Source: UBA7672 sp965279205 (GTDB lineage: Bacteria > Pseudomonadota > Alphaproteobacteria > Caulobacterales > Hyphomonadaceae). Taken from it: DNA of 64,000 nucleotides. Below the pieces are notes generated by a model. It did not search any database. It had not been told where the DNA came from and was given only the letters and a program-made list of their open reading frames with translations. Position 1 is the first letter of the stretch, and the number at the start of each line of letters is the position of its first letter. Where the stretch lies: the NCBI GenBank assembly GCA_965279205.1, contig OZ257144.1, positions 3,286,001-3,350,000 of the forward strand. The letters are read 5' to 3'. Positions 42,624 to 50,909 of the stretch are shown one piece after another. A program made the position numbers and the translations under genes.

Positions 42624-43796
42624 ATGGCGGAAGCCCCAAATACGAACGAAGCGGCCTCTCTGAAGAAGACACCGCTCCACGCGCTGCACGTGCGCCTTGG
42701 CGCACGCATGGTGGAGTTCGGCGGCTACGACATGCCGATCCAGTATCCCGAAGGGATCATGGCCGAGCACAACTGGACGCGCCAACACGCCGGCCTGTTC
42801 GATGTCTCTCACATGGGTCCGAGCTTTCTCGCCTTGCCGCAACTCGGCGGCGGCGATGAAGCCCACCGCAAGGTTGCCGCGATCGTCGAGAAGCTCGTGC
42901 CGTCCGACATCGCCGGCCTCGCGCCGGGCAAGGTGCAGCTCACTGTTCTGCTGAACGAGGACGGCGGCATCATCGACGACTTGATGATCGGCCGCCCCCA
43001 CCGCGACGACATGCAGGGCGGGCTCTATGTCGTCGTCAACGCCGGCACCAAGGAAAACGACTTCGCTCTGATCCAGAAGATCGCCGGCAAGGACGCCGAA
43101 CTCTTCCGCGCCGACGATCGCGCTCTGATCGCGCTGCAGGGACCGGAAGCGGAAGCCGTGATCGCTGACATTCTCCCCGAAGCCGTCCCCCTCACCTTCA
43201 TGACCTTCACCCGGATCGAGCACTCGCCCTATGGCAATGTGTTGATCACGCGCTGCGGCTATACCGGCGAGGATGGCTTCGAGATTCTCGTGCCCGCCGC
43301 CTACGCGGAAGCCTTCGCCAACCGTCTGCTGGAAGACCACCGTGTGAAGCCGATTGGTCTCGGCGCGCGGGACTCGCTGCGGCTCGAAGGCGGCATGTGC
43401 CTCTATGGCCACGACATCGACGCGACGAAATCGCCTGTGCAGGCGTCGCTCTCGTGGATGATCTCGAAATCGCGCCGCGAACGCGGCGACTTCCCCGGCG
43501 CCCAGCGCATTCTCGGCGAACTGAAGACCGGCGTTGCCTCCAAACGCGTCGGCATCAAGCCGCTCGGCCGCGCGCCTGCCCGCGAAGGCACGGAAATCCA
43601 GGGCGTCGATGGCGCGCCGCTTGGCGTCATCACCTCCGGCGGCTTCGGCCCCACCGTCAACGGCCCGGTCGCCCAAGGTTATGTCGCCACCAGCCATTCA
43701 AAGCCCGGCACGCTGCTCAAGCTCATCGTTCGCGGCAAGGCGCTCGATGCCGAAGTCGCCGCTCTGCCATTCGTTCCAGCCAAATACAAACGCTAG
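42624..43796 (+). CDS. gcvT: Aminomethyltransferase, glycine cleavage T protein
   Basis: This 390-aa T protein transfers the methylene group from aminomethyl-lipoyl-GcvH to tetrahydrofolate. Motifs: LHALHVRLGARMVEFGGYDM at the N-terminus, GLFDVSHMG, the folate-site region CGYTGEDGFEILVP, the LGARDSLRLEGGMCLYGHDI signature, and the C-terminal barrel (GVITSGGFGPTVNGPVAQGYV). Full length. First gene of the riboswitch-controlled operon. Confidence 0.96.
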   Translation: MAEAPNTNEAASLKKTPLHALHVRLGARMVEFGGYDMPIQYPEGIMAEHNWTRQHAGLFDVSHMGPSFLALPQLGGGDEAHRKVAAIVEKLVPSDIAGLAPGKVQLTVLLNEDGGIIDDLMIGRPHRDDMQGGLYVVVNAGTKENDFALIQKIAGKDAELFRADDRALIALQGPEAEAVIADILPEAVPLTFMTFTRIEHSPYGNVLITRCGYTGEDGFEILVPAAYAEAFANRLLEDHRVKPIGLGARDSLRLEGGMCLYGHDIDATKSPVQASLSWMISKSRRERGDFPGAQRILGELKTGVASKRVGIKPLGRAPAREGTEIQGVDGAPLGVITSGGFGPTVNGPVAQGYVATSHSKPGTLLKLIVRGKALDAEVAALPFVPAKYKR

Positions 43797-43806
43797 CGAG
43801 GATCCA

Positions 43807-44178
43807 ATGACCACCTACTACACCAGCGAACACGAATGGATCCGCGTCGAAGGCGACGTCGGCACCGTGGGCATCACCGCCTTCGCCGCCGAAAAGCTGG
43901 GCGATGTGGTGTTCGTCGAACTGCCCGACGCCGGCAAGCAGGTGAAAAAGGAAGGCGACATGGCCGTCGTCGAGTCGGTGAAAGCCGCCTCCGACGTCTA
44001 CGCGCCTGTCACCGGCCAGGTCACCGAAGCCAACTCCGCCATCGTCGACGATCCCGCCAAGGTCAACGCCGATCCGGAAGGCGAAGGCTGGTTCGTGAAG
44101 CTGAAGCTTGCCGACAAGGGCCAGCTCACCGGCCTCATGGACAAGGCCGCCTACGACGCCTTCTGCGCGGCTCAATGA
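43807..44178 (+). CDS. gcvH: Glycine cleavage system H protein
   Basis: This 123-aa lipoyl carrier protein has K59 as the lipoylated residue (VVESVKAASDVYAPVTG) and N-terminal YYTSEHEWIRVEGD. It shuttles the aminomethyl group between P, T and L proteins. It lies 10 bp after gcvT with GAGGATCC as ribosome site. An upstream in-frame extension through gcvT is not real. Confidence 0.97.
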   Translation: MTTYYTSEHEWIRVEGDVGTVGITAFAAEKLGDVVFVELPDAGKQVKKEGDMAVVESVKAASDVYAPVTGQVTEANSAIVDDPAKVNADPEGEGWFVKLKLADKGQLTGLMDKAAYDAFCAAQ

Positions 44179-44185
44179 GATAGCG

Positions 44186-44827
44186 ATGCACGCCCCCGTC
44201 CACTTCCGCATGGATGACACGTCCGAAATGGCTGCCTTCATCGAGGCGCGCCATTTCGCAACGTTGGTTGTCGCCGGACCGAACGGGCCGCAGGCAGCAC
44301 ACATCCCGATGATCCTCAATCGCGACGCGTCTGGCCAGCCGGTCTCGATCGAGGGCCATGTCGCCCGCAACAACCCGGTCGCCGCCACAGCCGCCCAACC
44401 CACCCGCGCGCTCGTGATCTTCAACGGCCCCGACGCCTACGTCACGCCCTCGCTCTACCTGTCGAAGCGCGAGCACGGAAAGGTCGTGCCGACCTGGAAC
44501 TACATCGCCGTGCAGGCGACAGGCACAGCGGAGGCCTTCACCGACGCCACCGCCCTGCGCGACCAGGTCAGCCGCATCACCGACATGATGGAACGCTCCG
44601 CCGCCGCGCCATGGGCCGTCAGCGACGCCCCGGAAGACTATCTCGCCAAGATGCTCAACGCGATCACGGGCGTCCGCGTCCAGATCGATGCGATCGAAGG
44701 CGTCCGCAAGCTTAGCCAGAACCGCACCGAGGGCGACCGCGCCGCCGTAGCCAACGGCTTTGCCCACTCACCAGAACCCGCCGCGCGCCAGCTCGCGCAA
44801 GACATGCAGACCACCAGGAAGGCCTGA
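44186..44827 (+). CDS. PaiB-like FMN-binding protein within the gcv operon
   Basis: This 213-aa protein of the PaiB/FMN-binding split-barrel family has FIEARHFATLVVAGPNGPQA, HIPMIL, GHVARNNPV, LVIFNGPDAYVTPSLY, VVPTWNYIAVQATG and a C-terminal KLSQNR motif. PaiB proteins are flavin-binding, sometimes called regulators of sporulation or protease genes; the real function is uncertain. It lies 7 bp after gcvH and 3 bp before gcvPA, so it is transcribed as part of the gcv operon. Confidence 0.9.
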   Translation: MHAPVHFRMDDTSEMAAFIEARHFATLVVAGPNGPQAAHIPMILNRDASGQPVSIEGHVARNNPVAATAAQPTRALVIFNGPDAYVTPSLYLSKREHGKVVPTWNYIAVQATGTAEAFTDATALRDQVSRITDMMERSAAAPWAVSDAPEDYLAKMLNAITGVRVQIDAIEGVRKLSQNRTEGDRAAVANGFAHSPEPAARQLAQDMQTTRKA

Positions 44828-44830
44828 TCC

Positions 44831-46177
44831 ATGCGTTACCTGCCCCTGACCGCGGACGACCGCGCAACGATGCTGAAGACTATCGGCGCGAAATCGGTCG
44901 ACGATTTCTATGGCGACGTTCCCGCCTCCGCCCGCCTCAAGGGCCCGGTTGCCGGCCTGCCCAACCACCAGGGCGAGATGGAAGTCGAGCGGCACATGAG
45001 CCGTCTGGCGCGCAGGAACCGCGCAGCCAGCGATGGCCGCTTCTTCGTCGGCTGCGGCGCCTACAAGCACCACATTCCCGCCAGCGTCGATCACATCATC
45101 CAGCGCTCGGAATTCCTGACGACATACACGCCCTACCAGCCCGAGATCGCGCAGGGCACGCTGCAGACCATGTTCGAATTCCAGACCCAGGTGGCCGCGC
45201 TCACCGGAATGGATGTCGCCAACGCCTCCATGTATGACGGCTCCACCGCCTGCGCCGAAGCCGCTGTTATGGCCTGCCGCGTGACCAAGCGAAACACGGT
45301 GGTGATGTCTGGCGGCCTCCACCCGCACTATGCCGACACGACGCGCACGCTGTGCGAAGCGGCCGGCATCAAGGTTATACAGCTAGCCCCCGCCGTAGAC
45401 GGGGAGCTGGAGCTTTCGAGGAATGTCGACGACACGATCGCCTGTGTGATCGGCCAGTCGCCCAACGTGTTCGGTACGGTGACCGACCTGACGCCGGTCG
45501 GCGAGGCGGCGCACGCGAAGGGCGCGCTTCTGGTGACGGTGTTTACGGAAGTGGTGTCGCTTGGCCTCGTGAAGACGCCGGGCGAGATGGGCGCTGACAT
45601 TGCCGTTGGCGAAGGCCAGTCGATCGGCGTGCCGCTCGGTTTCGGCGGTCCCTATGTCGGCCTCTTCACCTGCCGCTCGAAATTCATGCGGCAGATGCCG
45701 GGAAGACTATGCGGGGAAACGCTCGACGCTGATGGCAAGCGCGGCTTCGTGCTGACCCTGTCGACGCGCGAACAGCACATACGCCGCGACAAAGCGACGT
45801 CCAACATCTGTACCAATTCCGGGCTCTGCATGCTGGCCTTCACCGCCCACATGACGCTGCTCGGCGACAGGGGTCTCACTCACCTCGCCACGTTGAACCA
45901 CGAGGCAACGTGCGATCTCGCGGATGCGCTGGCGGCTGTGAAGGGCGTCAAGGTCCTGACGCCGCGCTACTTCAACGAGATCGCCTTCGAAACTCCGAAG
46001 CCCGCTGATCAGATTCTCGCCGCACTCGAAAAGCACGACGTCATCGGCGGCGTGCGCGCCTCGCGCCTCTTCCCCGGCGCCGAGCTCGACAACGTCATCG
46101 TCGCCGCGGCGACAGAGTGCGCAACCACGGAAGACATCAAGGCCTATGCGAAGGCGCTGGCGGAGGTGTTGAAATGA
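44831..46177 (+). CDS. gcvPA: Glycine decarboxylase subunit 1 (N-terminal half of P protein)
   Basis: This 448-aa subunit of the PLP-dependent glycine dehydrogenase has MRYLPLTADDRATMLKTIG, FFVGCGAYKHHIPASVDHII, TTYTPYQPEIAQGTLQTMFEFQ and REQHIRRDKATSNICTN, all typical. It forms the alpha2beta2 decarboxylase with GcvPB. It overlaps the following small gene by ATGA. Confidence 0.96.
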   Translation: MRYLPLTADDRATMLKTIGAKSVDDFYGDVPASARLKGPVAGLPNHQGEMEVERHMSRLARRNRAASDGRFFVGCGAYKHHIPASVDHIIQRSEFLTTYTPYQPEIAQGTLQTMFEFQTQVAALTGMDVANASMYDGSTACAEAAVMACRVTKRNTVVMSGGLHPHYADTTRTLCEAAGIKVIQLAPAVDGELELSRNVDDTIACVIGQSPNVFGTVTDLTPVGEAAHAKGALLVTVFTEVVSLGLVKTPGEMGADIAVGEGQSIGVPLGFGGPYVGLFTCRSKFMRQMPGRLCGETLDADGKRGFVLTLSTREQHIRRDKATSNICTNSGLCMLAFTAHMTLLGDRGLTHLATLNHEATCDLADALAAVKGVKVLTPRYFNEIAFETPKPADQILAALEKHDVIGGVRASRLFPGAELDNVIVAAATECATTEDIKAYAKALAEVLK

Positions 46178-46506
46178 GTACCGTGATTGCGGAGACGCAA
46201 TTGGACTATTTCGAGCACGACGACGTCTCCCCCGCATTCGTTCGATTCTTCGCTCCTCAGCCGGACGGCAATGATTGGCGCTGCTCCTATCAGCTTGAGT
46301 GGGACGGCGGTGTTGCCGACTCATATGCGATGGGCGTCGATTCGTTGCAGGCCCTGACACTTGCACTCAAGTCCGCCGCTATGCGTGTTGGAACGAGCGA
46401 CGATTTCAAAGCAGGCCGCATCGGCCATTTCGGCCGTCGTCTTACCAGCTTCGCCGAACTCAACGACGCAGTCGGCCTTGGACCTTTGAAGGGTTTCGAG
46501 CAATGA
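46174..46506 (+). CDS. Small hypothetical protein inserted between gcvPA and gcvPB
   Basis: This 110-aa soluble protein begins MSTVIAETQLDYFEHDDVSP and has the core DWRCSYQLEWDGGVADSYAMG (quoted in two parts: DWRCSYQLEWDGG, VADSYAMGVDSLQALTLALK) and ends LGPLKGFEQ. The aromatic-rich start, then a helix with 'DSLQAL.LAL', is the pattern of a DUF6968-like family of unknown function. It overlaps both neighbours by ATGA, so it is translated in register with the operon. Nothing ties it to glycine metabolism. Confidence 0.75.
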   Translation: MSTVIAETQLDYFEHDDVSPAFVRFFAPQPDGNDWRCSYQLEWDGGVADSYAMGVDSLQALTLALKSAAMRVGTSDDFKAGRIGHFGRRLTSFAELNDAVGLGPLKGFEQ

Positions 46507-48074
46507 CCATGAACTCTACCGGCCGCCCCACCTCGATCAGCGCCATCGATGGCGGCGCCACCACGGCAACTGTCTCAGGCTCGAAAGGCCTGCTGCAGGC
46601 GGAAGGCCTGATCTTCGAGATCGGCGCCGTCGACAAGACCGGCGTCGACCTCGCGAAACCGAAAGGCACGAAGAGCCGGCTTGGCGGCGTCACGCGCGTG
46701 ACGCCCAGCAACCTGCCCGGCCTCACCGAGCCGGAAGCGGTCCGCCACTATGTCCGCCTCAGCCAGAAGAACTACGCCATCGACCTTGGCCTCTTCCCAC
46801 TCGGCTCATGCACGATGAAGCACAATCCGAGGCTCAACGAGAAAGTGGCGCGGCTGAAGGGCTTCGCCGATGTTCACCCGATGCAACCGCAGTCCACCGT
46901 GCAGGGCGCCCTAGAAGTGATCGAGGAACTGGCTGACTGGCTGATGAAGCTCACCAACATGCCGGCCGTGGCGATGACGCCGAAAGCCGGCGCCCATGGC
47001 GAACTCGCCGGTATGCTCGCGATCCGCGCCGCGTTGATCGCGCGCGGCGAAGGCGAGAAGCGCAAACGCGTGCTGGTGCCGGTCTCGGCGCACGGCACCA
47101 ACCCTGCGACCGCGGCGCAGTGCGGCTTCATCATCGACGAGATCAATGCCGCGCCGGACGGCCGCGTCGACCTCGAGGATCTGAAAGCCAAGCTGGCTGA
47201 CTCTTCGGATGTCGCCGGCATCATGCTGACCAATCCGAACACCTGCGGCCTGTTCGAGCGCGACATCGTCGAGATCGCGAAACTGATCCACGCCGCCGGC
47301 GGCTATTTCTACTGCGACGGCGCCAACTTCAACGCCATCGTCGGTCGCGTGCGCCCGGGCGATCTCGGCATCGATGCGATGCACATCAACCTGCACAAGA
47401 CCTTCTCGACGCCCCATGGCGGCGGCGGCCCCGGCTCGGGCCCCACCGTCCTGTCGGACGCACTGGCGCCCTACGCGCCGGTGCCGTTCATCGTGAAGAC
47501 AGCGGATGGCCTGCGCTTCGTCGAGCACCATTCGGAAGCGCCGGACTCGTTCGGCCGCATGTGCGCCTTCCACGGCCAAATGGGCATGTTCACCCGCGCC
47601 CTCGCCTACATCCTCAGCCACGGCGCCGATGGCCTGCGCCAGGTCGCCGAAGACGCCGTCCTCAACGCCAACTACATCCTCGCGCGCCTCAAGCCGCTGA
47701 TGTCGCCGGCGTTCGAGGGCTACTGCATGCACGAAGCGCTGTTCTCCGACGCCTTCCTGAAGGACACCGGCGTCGAGACGATCGACATCGCCAAGGGCCT
47801 GATCGACGAAGGCTATCATCCGATGACGATGTATTTCCCGCTCGTCGTCCACGGCGCCATGCTGATCGAGCCGACTGAGACGGAATCGAAAGCCGAGCTC
47901 GACCGCTTCTGCGACGCCCTCGCCTCCATCGCCCGCCGCGCCGCGCAGAAAGACCCGTCGCTGAAATCCGCCCCCCACCTCGCTCCGGCCAAACGCCTCG
48001 ACGAAACCCGTGCGGCTCGCTCGCCGCGGCTGAAGTGGACGCCGGAAACGCCAACGCTGAAGGCGGCGGAATAG
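46503..48074 (+). CDS. gcvPB: Glycine decarboxylase subunit 2 (C-terminal half of P protein)
   Basis: This 523-aa subunit carries the PLP-binding Lys in INLHKTFSTPHGGGGPG and typical segments LFPLGSCTMKHNPRLNEKVA, VSAHGTNPATAAQCGF and GYFYCDGANFNAIVG. It decarboxylates glycine together with GcvPA. ATG 46503 overlaps the stop of the 110-aa gene; the first about 30 residues (GRPTSISAIDGGATTATVSG) are extra compared with the family core. Confidence 0.96.
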   Translation: MTMNSTGRPTSISAIDGGATTATVSGSKGLLQAEGLIFEIGAVDKTGVDLAKPKGTKSRLGGVTRVTPSNLPGLTEPEAVRHYVRLSQKNYAIDLGLFPLGSCTMKHNPRLNEKVARLKGFADVHPMQPQSTVQGALEVIEELADWLMKLTNMPAVAMTPKAGAHGELAGMLAIRAALIARGEGEKRKRVLVPVSAHGTNPATAAQCGFIIDEINAAPDGRVDLEDLKAKLADSSDVAGIMLTNPNTCGLFERDIVEIAKLIHAAGGYFYCDGANFNAIVGRVRPGDLGIDAMHINLHKTFSTPHGGGGPGSGPTVLSDALAPYAPVPFIVKTADGLRFVEHHSEAPDSFGRMCAFHGQMGMFTRALAYILSHGADGLRQVAEDAVLNANYILARLKPLMSPAFEGYCMHEALFSDAFLKDTGVETIDIAKGLIDEGYHPMTMYFPLVVHGAMLIEPTETESKAELDRFCDALASIARRAAQKDPSLKSAPHLAPAKRLDETRAARSPRLKWTPETPTLKAAE

Positions 48075-48079
48075 GACAT

Positions 48080-48212
48080 CTTCCCCCGCTTGCGGGGGAA
48101 GTACGGCGAAGCCGGGATGGGGGCGAGTCTCAAGGGGACTCGCTTCGAAGGTCCCCCTCGCAGCATCCCCCATCCGGCGCTTCGCGCCACCTTCCCCGTA
48201 ACCGGGGAAGGA
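48080..48212. repeat. Intergenic palindromic repeat element
   Basis: The element starts with the hairpin CTTCCCCCGCTTGCGGGGGAAG, then TACGGCGAAGCCGGGATGGGGG, an inner dyad GCGAGTC..GACTCGC, CCCCCATCCGGCGCTTCGCG, and ends with CTTCCCCGTAACCGGGGAAG. The outer parts are inverted relative to each other (GGGATGGGGG against CCCCCATCC), so the whole 133 bp can fold as one long imperfect hairpin. The style is that of alphaproteobacterial REP/MITE-like intergenic repeats. It may also stop transcription between the convergent gcvPB and ydeI-like genes. Confidence 0.75.
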
Positions 48213-48216
48213 TGAG

Positions 48217-48666
48217 TTACTTCTTCTTGGCTAGCACCATCGCCACGGATTTCTCGATCCGCCGCGCCCGCGTTTCCACTGCCTTGGCTTCCTCGATCGA
48301 TCGCACATGCTCCTTGCGATGCGTGAAGGCCAGCGCCTCGAACGCCTTCAGCGCCCCGGCCTTCTTCAGCGCCGCTGCAAAATCCTTCGGCACCTCCACC
48401 TCGCGCGGCGCCGTATCGAGTTCAAGCGTCACTTCAACCTTGTCATTGGCCTTCACGCCAGCCGCGTCGCGATGTTCCTTCGCAAGCGGCAGGAAATAGC
48501 GGCCGCTGTAGACGGCCACGGTGCTGCGATAGGTGTAACCGTTGATGCCGACCGTGACCTTGTGCTTCTTGCCCGGCCCCAGCGCGGTGACGATCTTTTC
48601 CGGCACCTCAATGCCCGTGGCGTTCATGCCTTCAGCTTGGTGAACTGTTGTCCTGAATTTGGGCAT
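48217..48666 (-). CDS. YdeI/OmdA-type protein with DUF1905 domain
   Basis: This 149-aa protein has an N-terminal DUF1905 domain (FRTTVHQAEGMNATGIEVP, YRSTVAVYSGRYFLPL, DKVEVTLELD) and a C-terminal YdeI/OmdA-like helix region (DFAAALKKAGALKAFEALAF, HRKEHVRSIEEAK). The family is widespread and poorly understood; a link with bacteriocin resistance has been proposed. I chose ATG 48666 (MPKFRTTV) since a longer frame would run antiparallel through the feoB 3' region. Confidence 0.85.
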   Translation of the reverse strand: MPKFRTTVHQAEGMNATGIEVPEKIVTALGPGKKHKVTVGINGYTYRSTVAVYSGRYFLPLAKEHRDAAGVKANDKVEVTLELDTAPREVEVPKDFAAALKKAGALKAFEALAFTHRKEHVRSIEEAKAVETRARRIEKSVAMVLAKKK

Positions 48667-48715
48667 GCGCTCTCCCCGTGTAGCCACACGGATGATTGCA
48701 GAGGGATCGGTGGAA

Positions 48716-50545
48716 TTAAAGCCCCGCCCAGGTCGCGATCCAGAACGTCGCCAGCGAGGCGACGTAGGCAAGACCAACAAGGTAGGCGAACATGAAGCCT
48801 GTCCACTTCCACGAGTTGGTCTCGCGGCGGACGGTCGCCAGCGTCGCAAAGCACTGCGGCGCATAGACGTACCAGGCGATAAAGCTGAGAGCCATCGGCA
48901 GCGTCCACGCACTGGCCAGCGTGATTTGCAGGGCCTGGCTGGTCTCGTCGACGGGGCCAAGCGAATAGATCAGGCCCAGCGACGACACCGCAGCCTCGCG
49001 CGCCGCCATACCCGGGATCAGGGCAACGACCATCTCGAGATTGAACCCGATCGGATGGAAGATCGGCTCGATCACCTTGCCGATCATGCCCCCATAGCTG
49101 CCTTCAAGCCCGGTGCCGCCGTTCGGGAAATAAGCCAGCACCCAGAGCGCCACGGTCGTCCCGAAGATGATCGTCCCCGCCCGCTTCAAGAACGCCCACG
49201 CCTTGGAGACCAGCCCGAGGAAGAAGTCGCGCCAGACCGGCAGCTTGTAGGTCGGCAGCTCCATGATCAGCGGCTGGCTCGGACCCTTGGTCGCCGTACG
49301 CTTCAGGACGAAGGCCACGGCGACGGCGCTGACCACGCCAAGCGCATAGAGAATAAACAGGACAAGGCCCTGCAGGTTGAACGGACCGACCATGTCTTGC
49401 GGAATGAAGACGCCGATCAGCAGCGTGTAGACCGGCAGGCGCGCCGAACAGGTCATCAGCGGAGCGACCATGATGGTAGTGATCCGGTCGCGCTCTTCCT
49501 CGATCGTGCGCGCCGCCATGATTCCAGGGATCGCGCAGGCAAAGCTCGACAGCAGCGGAATGAACGCCCGGCCATTGAGGCCGACACGCAGCATCAGCTC
49601 GTCCATCAGGAAGGCTGCCCGAGCCATGTAGCCCGAGGCTTCGAGGAACAGGATGAACGCGAACAGGATCAAGATCTGCGGCAGGAACACCACGACAGAT
49701 CCAACGCCATTGATCGCTGCATCGACCACGAACCCATGCAGGATCGGATCGGAAATCATCGGCGAGACAGTCTCTTGCAGCCAGGCAAACCCGGCCTCGA
49801 TCGAATCCATCAGAGGCGTTGCCCATGCGAACACGGCCTGGAACACCACGAACAGCACGGCGACCAGCACCGCCACGCCCGCAACCGGATGCAGCAGGAT
49901 CGCGTCCAGGCCGCGCGTGAACTTGTTCATCGCCGGCTCGATCATCGTCTCATCAGCGATGCGCCGCGACTCGCGCTGCAGGGCGCGAAGATCATGGACA
50001 GGTTCGGCCACGACCGTGCCGGGCGGCATGGCCTTGAGCACTTCGTCGATCTTGGCGATCAGGCTTTCACGGCCGGCCTTGCGCGTCGCGCGGGTCACCA
50101 CCACAGGCACGCCGAGCATGGCGGTCAGTTTCGGCAGGTCGATCTTCACGCCATCGCGTTCGGCAAGGTCGATCATGTTCAGCGCGACGATCACCGGCAG
50201 GCCAAGCGACTTCATCTGCAGCACGGTATGCAGGTGGGTGCGCAGGTTGGCAGCGTCGGCAACGAGGATCAGCGCATCCGGCGGCGGATCGCCCCGCTTG
50301 CCCTGGATCGCCTCGACCGCAACCTTCTCGTCCGTCGAGCGAGCCTCGAGGCCGTAGATGCCGGGAAGGTCGATCAGCGTCACGCTGGCGCCGCCAGGCG
50401 TCTCGAACCGGCCGTTGCGCGTCTCGACCGTCGTACCGGCATAGTTGGCCGTCTTGGCGAGGCCGCCTGTAAGGCCGTTGAACAGTGTGGTCTTGCCGCT
50501 GTTGGGAGCGCCAACCAGGGCAAGTCGCAATGTGGTGGTGGTCAC
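48716..50545 (-). CDS. feoB: Ferrous iron transporter FeoB
   Basis: This 609-aa inner-membrane Fe(II) transporter has an N-terminal G domain: G1 GAPNSGKTTLF, G2 Thr near AGTTVETRNG, G3 DLPG, G4 NMID. A helical spacer and Gate/FeoB-C membrane parts follow (PLMTCSARLPVYTLLIGVF, AREAAVSSLGLIYSLG). It is shorter than the 773-aa Escherichia coli form, as is common in alphaproteobacteria. The ATG overlaps the feoA stop (ATGA). Confidence 0.96.
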   Translation of the reverse strand: MTTTTLRLALVGAPNSGKTTLFNGLTGGLAKTANYAGTTVETRNGRFETPGGASVTLIDLPGIYGLEARSTDEKVAVEAIQGKRGDPPPDALILVADAANLRTHLHTVLQMKSLGLPVIVALNMIDLAERDGVKIDLPKLTAMLGVPVVVTRATRKAGRESLIAKIDEVLKAMPPGTVVAEPVHDLRALQRESRRIADETMIEPAMNKFTRGLDAILLHPVAGVAVLVAVLFVVFQAVFAWATPLMDSIEAGFAWLQETVSPMISDPILHGFVVDAAINGVGSVVVFLPQILILFAFILFLEASGYMARAAFLMDELMLRVGLNGRAFIPLLSSFACAIPGIMAARTIEEERDRITTIMVAPLMTCSARLPVYTLLIGVFIPQDMVGPFNLQGLVLFILYALGVVSAVAVAFVLKRTATKGPSQPLIMELPTYKLPVWRDFFLGLVSKAWAFLKRAGTIIFGTTVALWVLAYFPNGGTGLEGSYGGMIGKVIEPIFHPIGFNLEMVVALIPGMAAREAAVSSLGLIYSLGPVDETSQALQITLASAWTLPMALSFIAWYVYAPQCFATLATVRRETNSWKWTGFMFAYLVGLAYVASLATFWIATWAGL

Positions 50546-50796
50546 TCTGGCAGCTCCACCTGGACCAGCGCCGCTTCCCCTTTGCGGAGCGCGATGACGG
50601 TGCGGTTCAGTCGGATGGAAAGCGGCGCGCCTCCGAGCCAGCCCTTGCCGAGCAGCTCGACTTCATCGCCTTCGGCAAAGCCGATCTCGCGCAGCTTGGC
50701 GACGAGTTTCTGGTCGCCCGCCGCAAAGCCTGCAACGCGTCCGACCCTGCCCTTGGCAAGCCGGTCCAGCCCTAAAGTCAGCGACCCCGTATCCAT
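50542..50796 (-). CDS. feoA: Ferrous iron transport protein FeoA
   Basis: This 84-aa SH3-like protein (GRVGRVAGFAAGDQKLVAKL, REIGFAEGDEVELLGKG, RLNRTVIALRKGEA) is needed for FeoB activity. I chose ATG 50796 (MDTGSLTLG) over an in-frame ATG at 50868 because a Fur-box palindrome covers 50808-50826, which would otherwise be inside the gene. Confidence 0.93.
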   Translation of the reverse strand: MDTGSLTLGLDRLAKGRVGRVAGFAAGDQKLVAKLREIGFAEGDEVELLGKGWLGGAPLSIRLNRTVIALRKGEAALVQVELPE

Positions 50797-50807
50797 CAGG
50801 CCTGTAT

Positions 50808-50826
50808 ATTGAGAACCATTCTCATT
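50808..50826 (-). promoter_or_regulatory. Putative Fur box of feoAB
   Basis: ATTGAGAACCATTCTCATT is a 19-bp near-palindrome (GAGAA-CCA-TTCTC core) that matches the classic Fur pattern AATGAGAAT-N-ATTCTCATT closely on the opposite strand. A second TTCTC/GAGAA half (ACGAGAATCGC) follows at 50831-50841. It lies 12 bp before the feoA ATG, so Fur plus iron would repress feoAB. Confidence 0.7.
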
Positions 50827-50909
50827 AGCAACGAGAATCGCTCGCAAAGGCCTTTCCGTCGCAGGCATACGCTCTACTGTTGCCGCTGGCGGGTGGCGTG
50901 GAGGTTTTC

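Noticed and set aside
42405..43697. Open minus-strand frame of 430 codons opposite gcvT and the riboswitch
   Set aside because: Antisense shadow of gcvT; composition rich in Gly, Asp, His and Arg without motifs.
46911..48173. Open minus-strand frame of 420 codons opposite gcvPB
   Set aside because: Antisense shadow; gcvPB is certain and the frame shows no protein family.
48659..50812. Open plus-strand frame of 717 codons opposite feoB
   Set aside because: It is antisense to an unmistakable feoB and has the Arg/His/Gln-rich composition of a GC-rich shadow frame.
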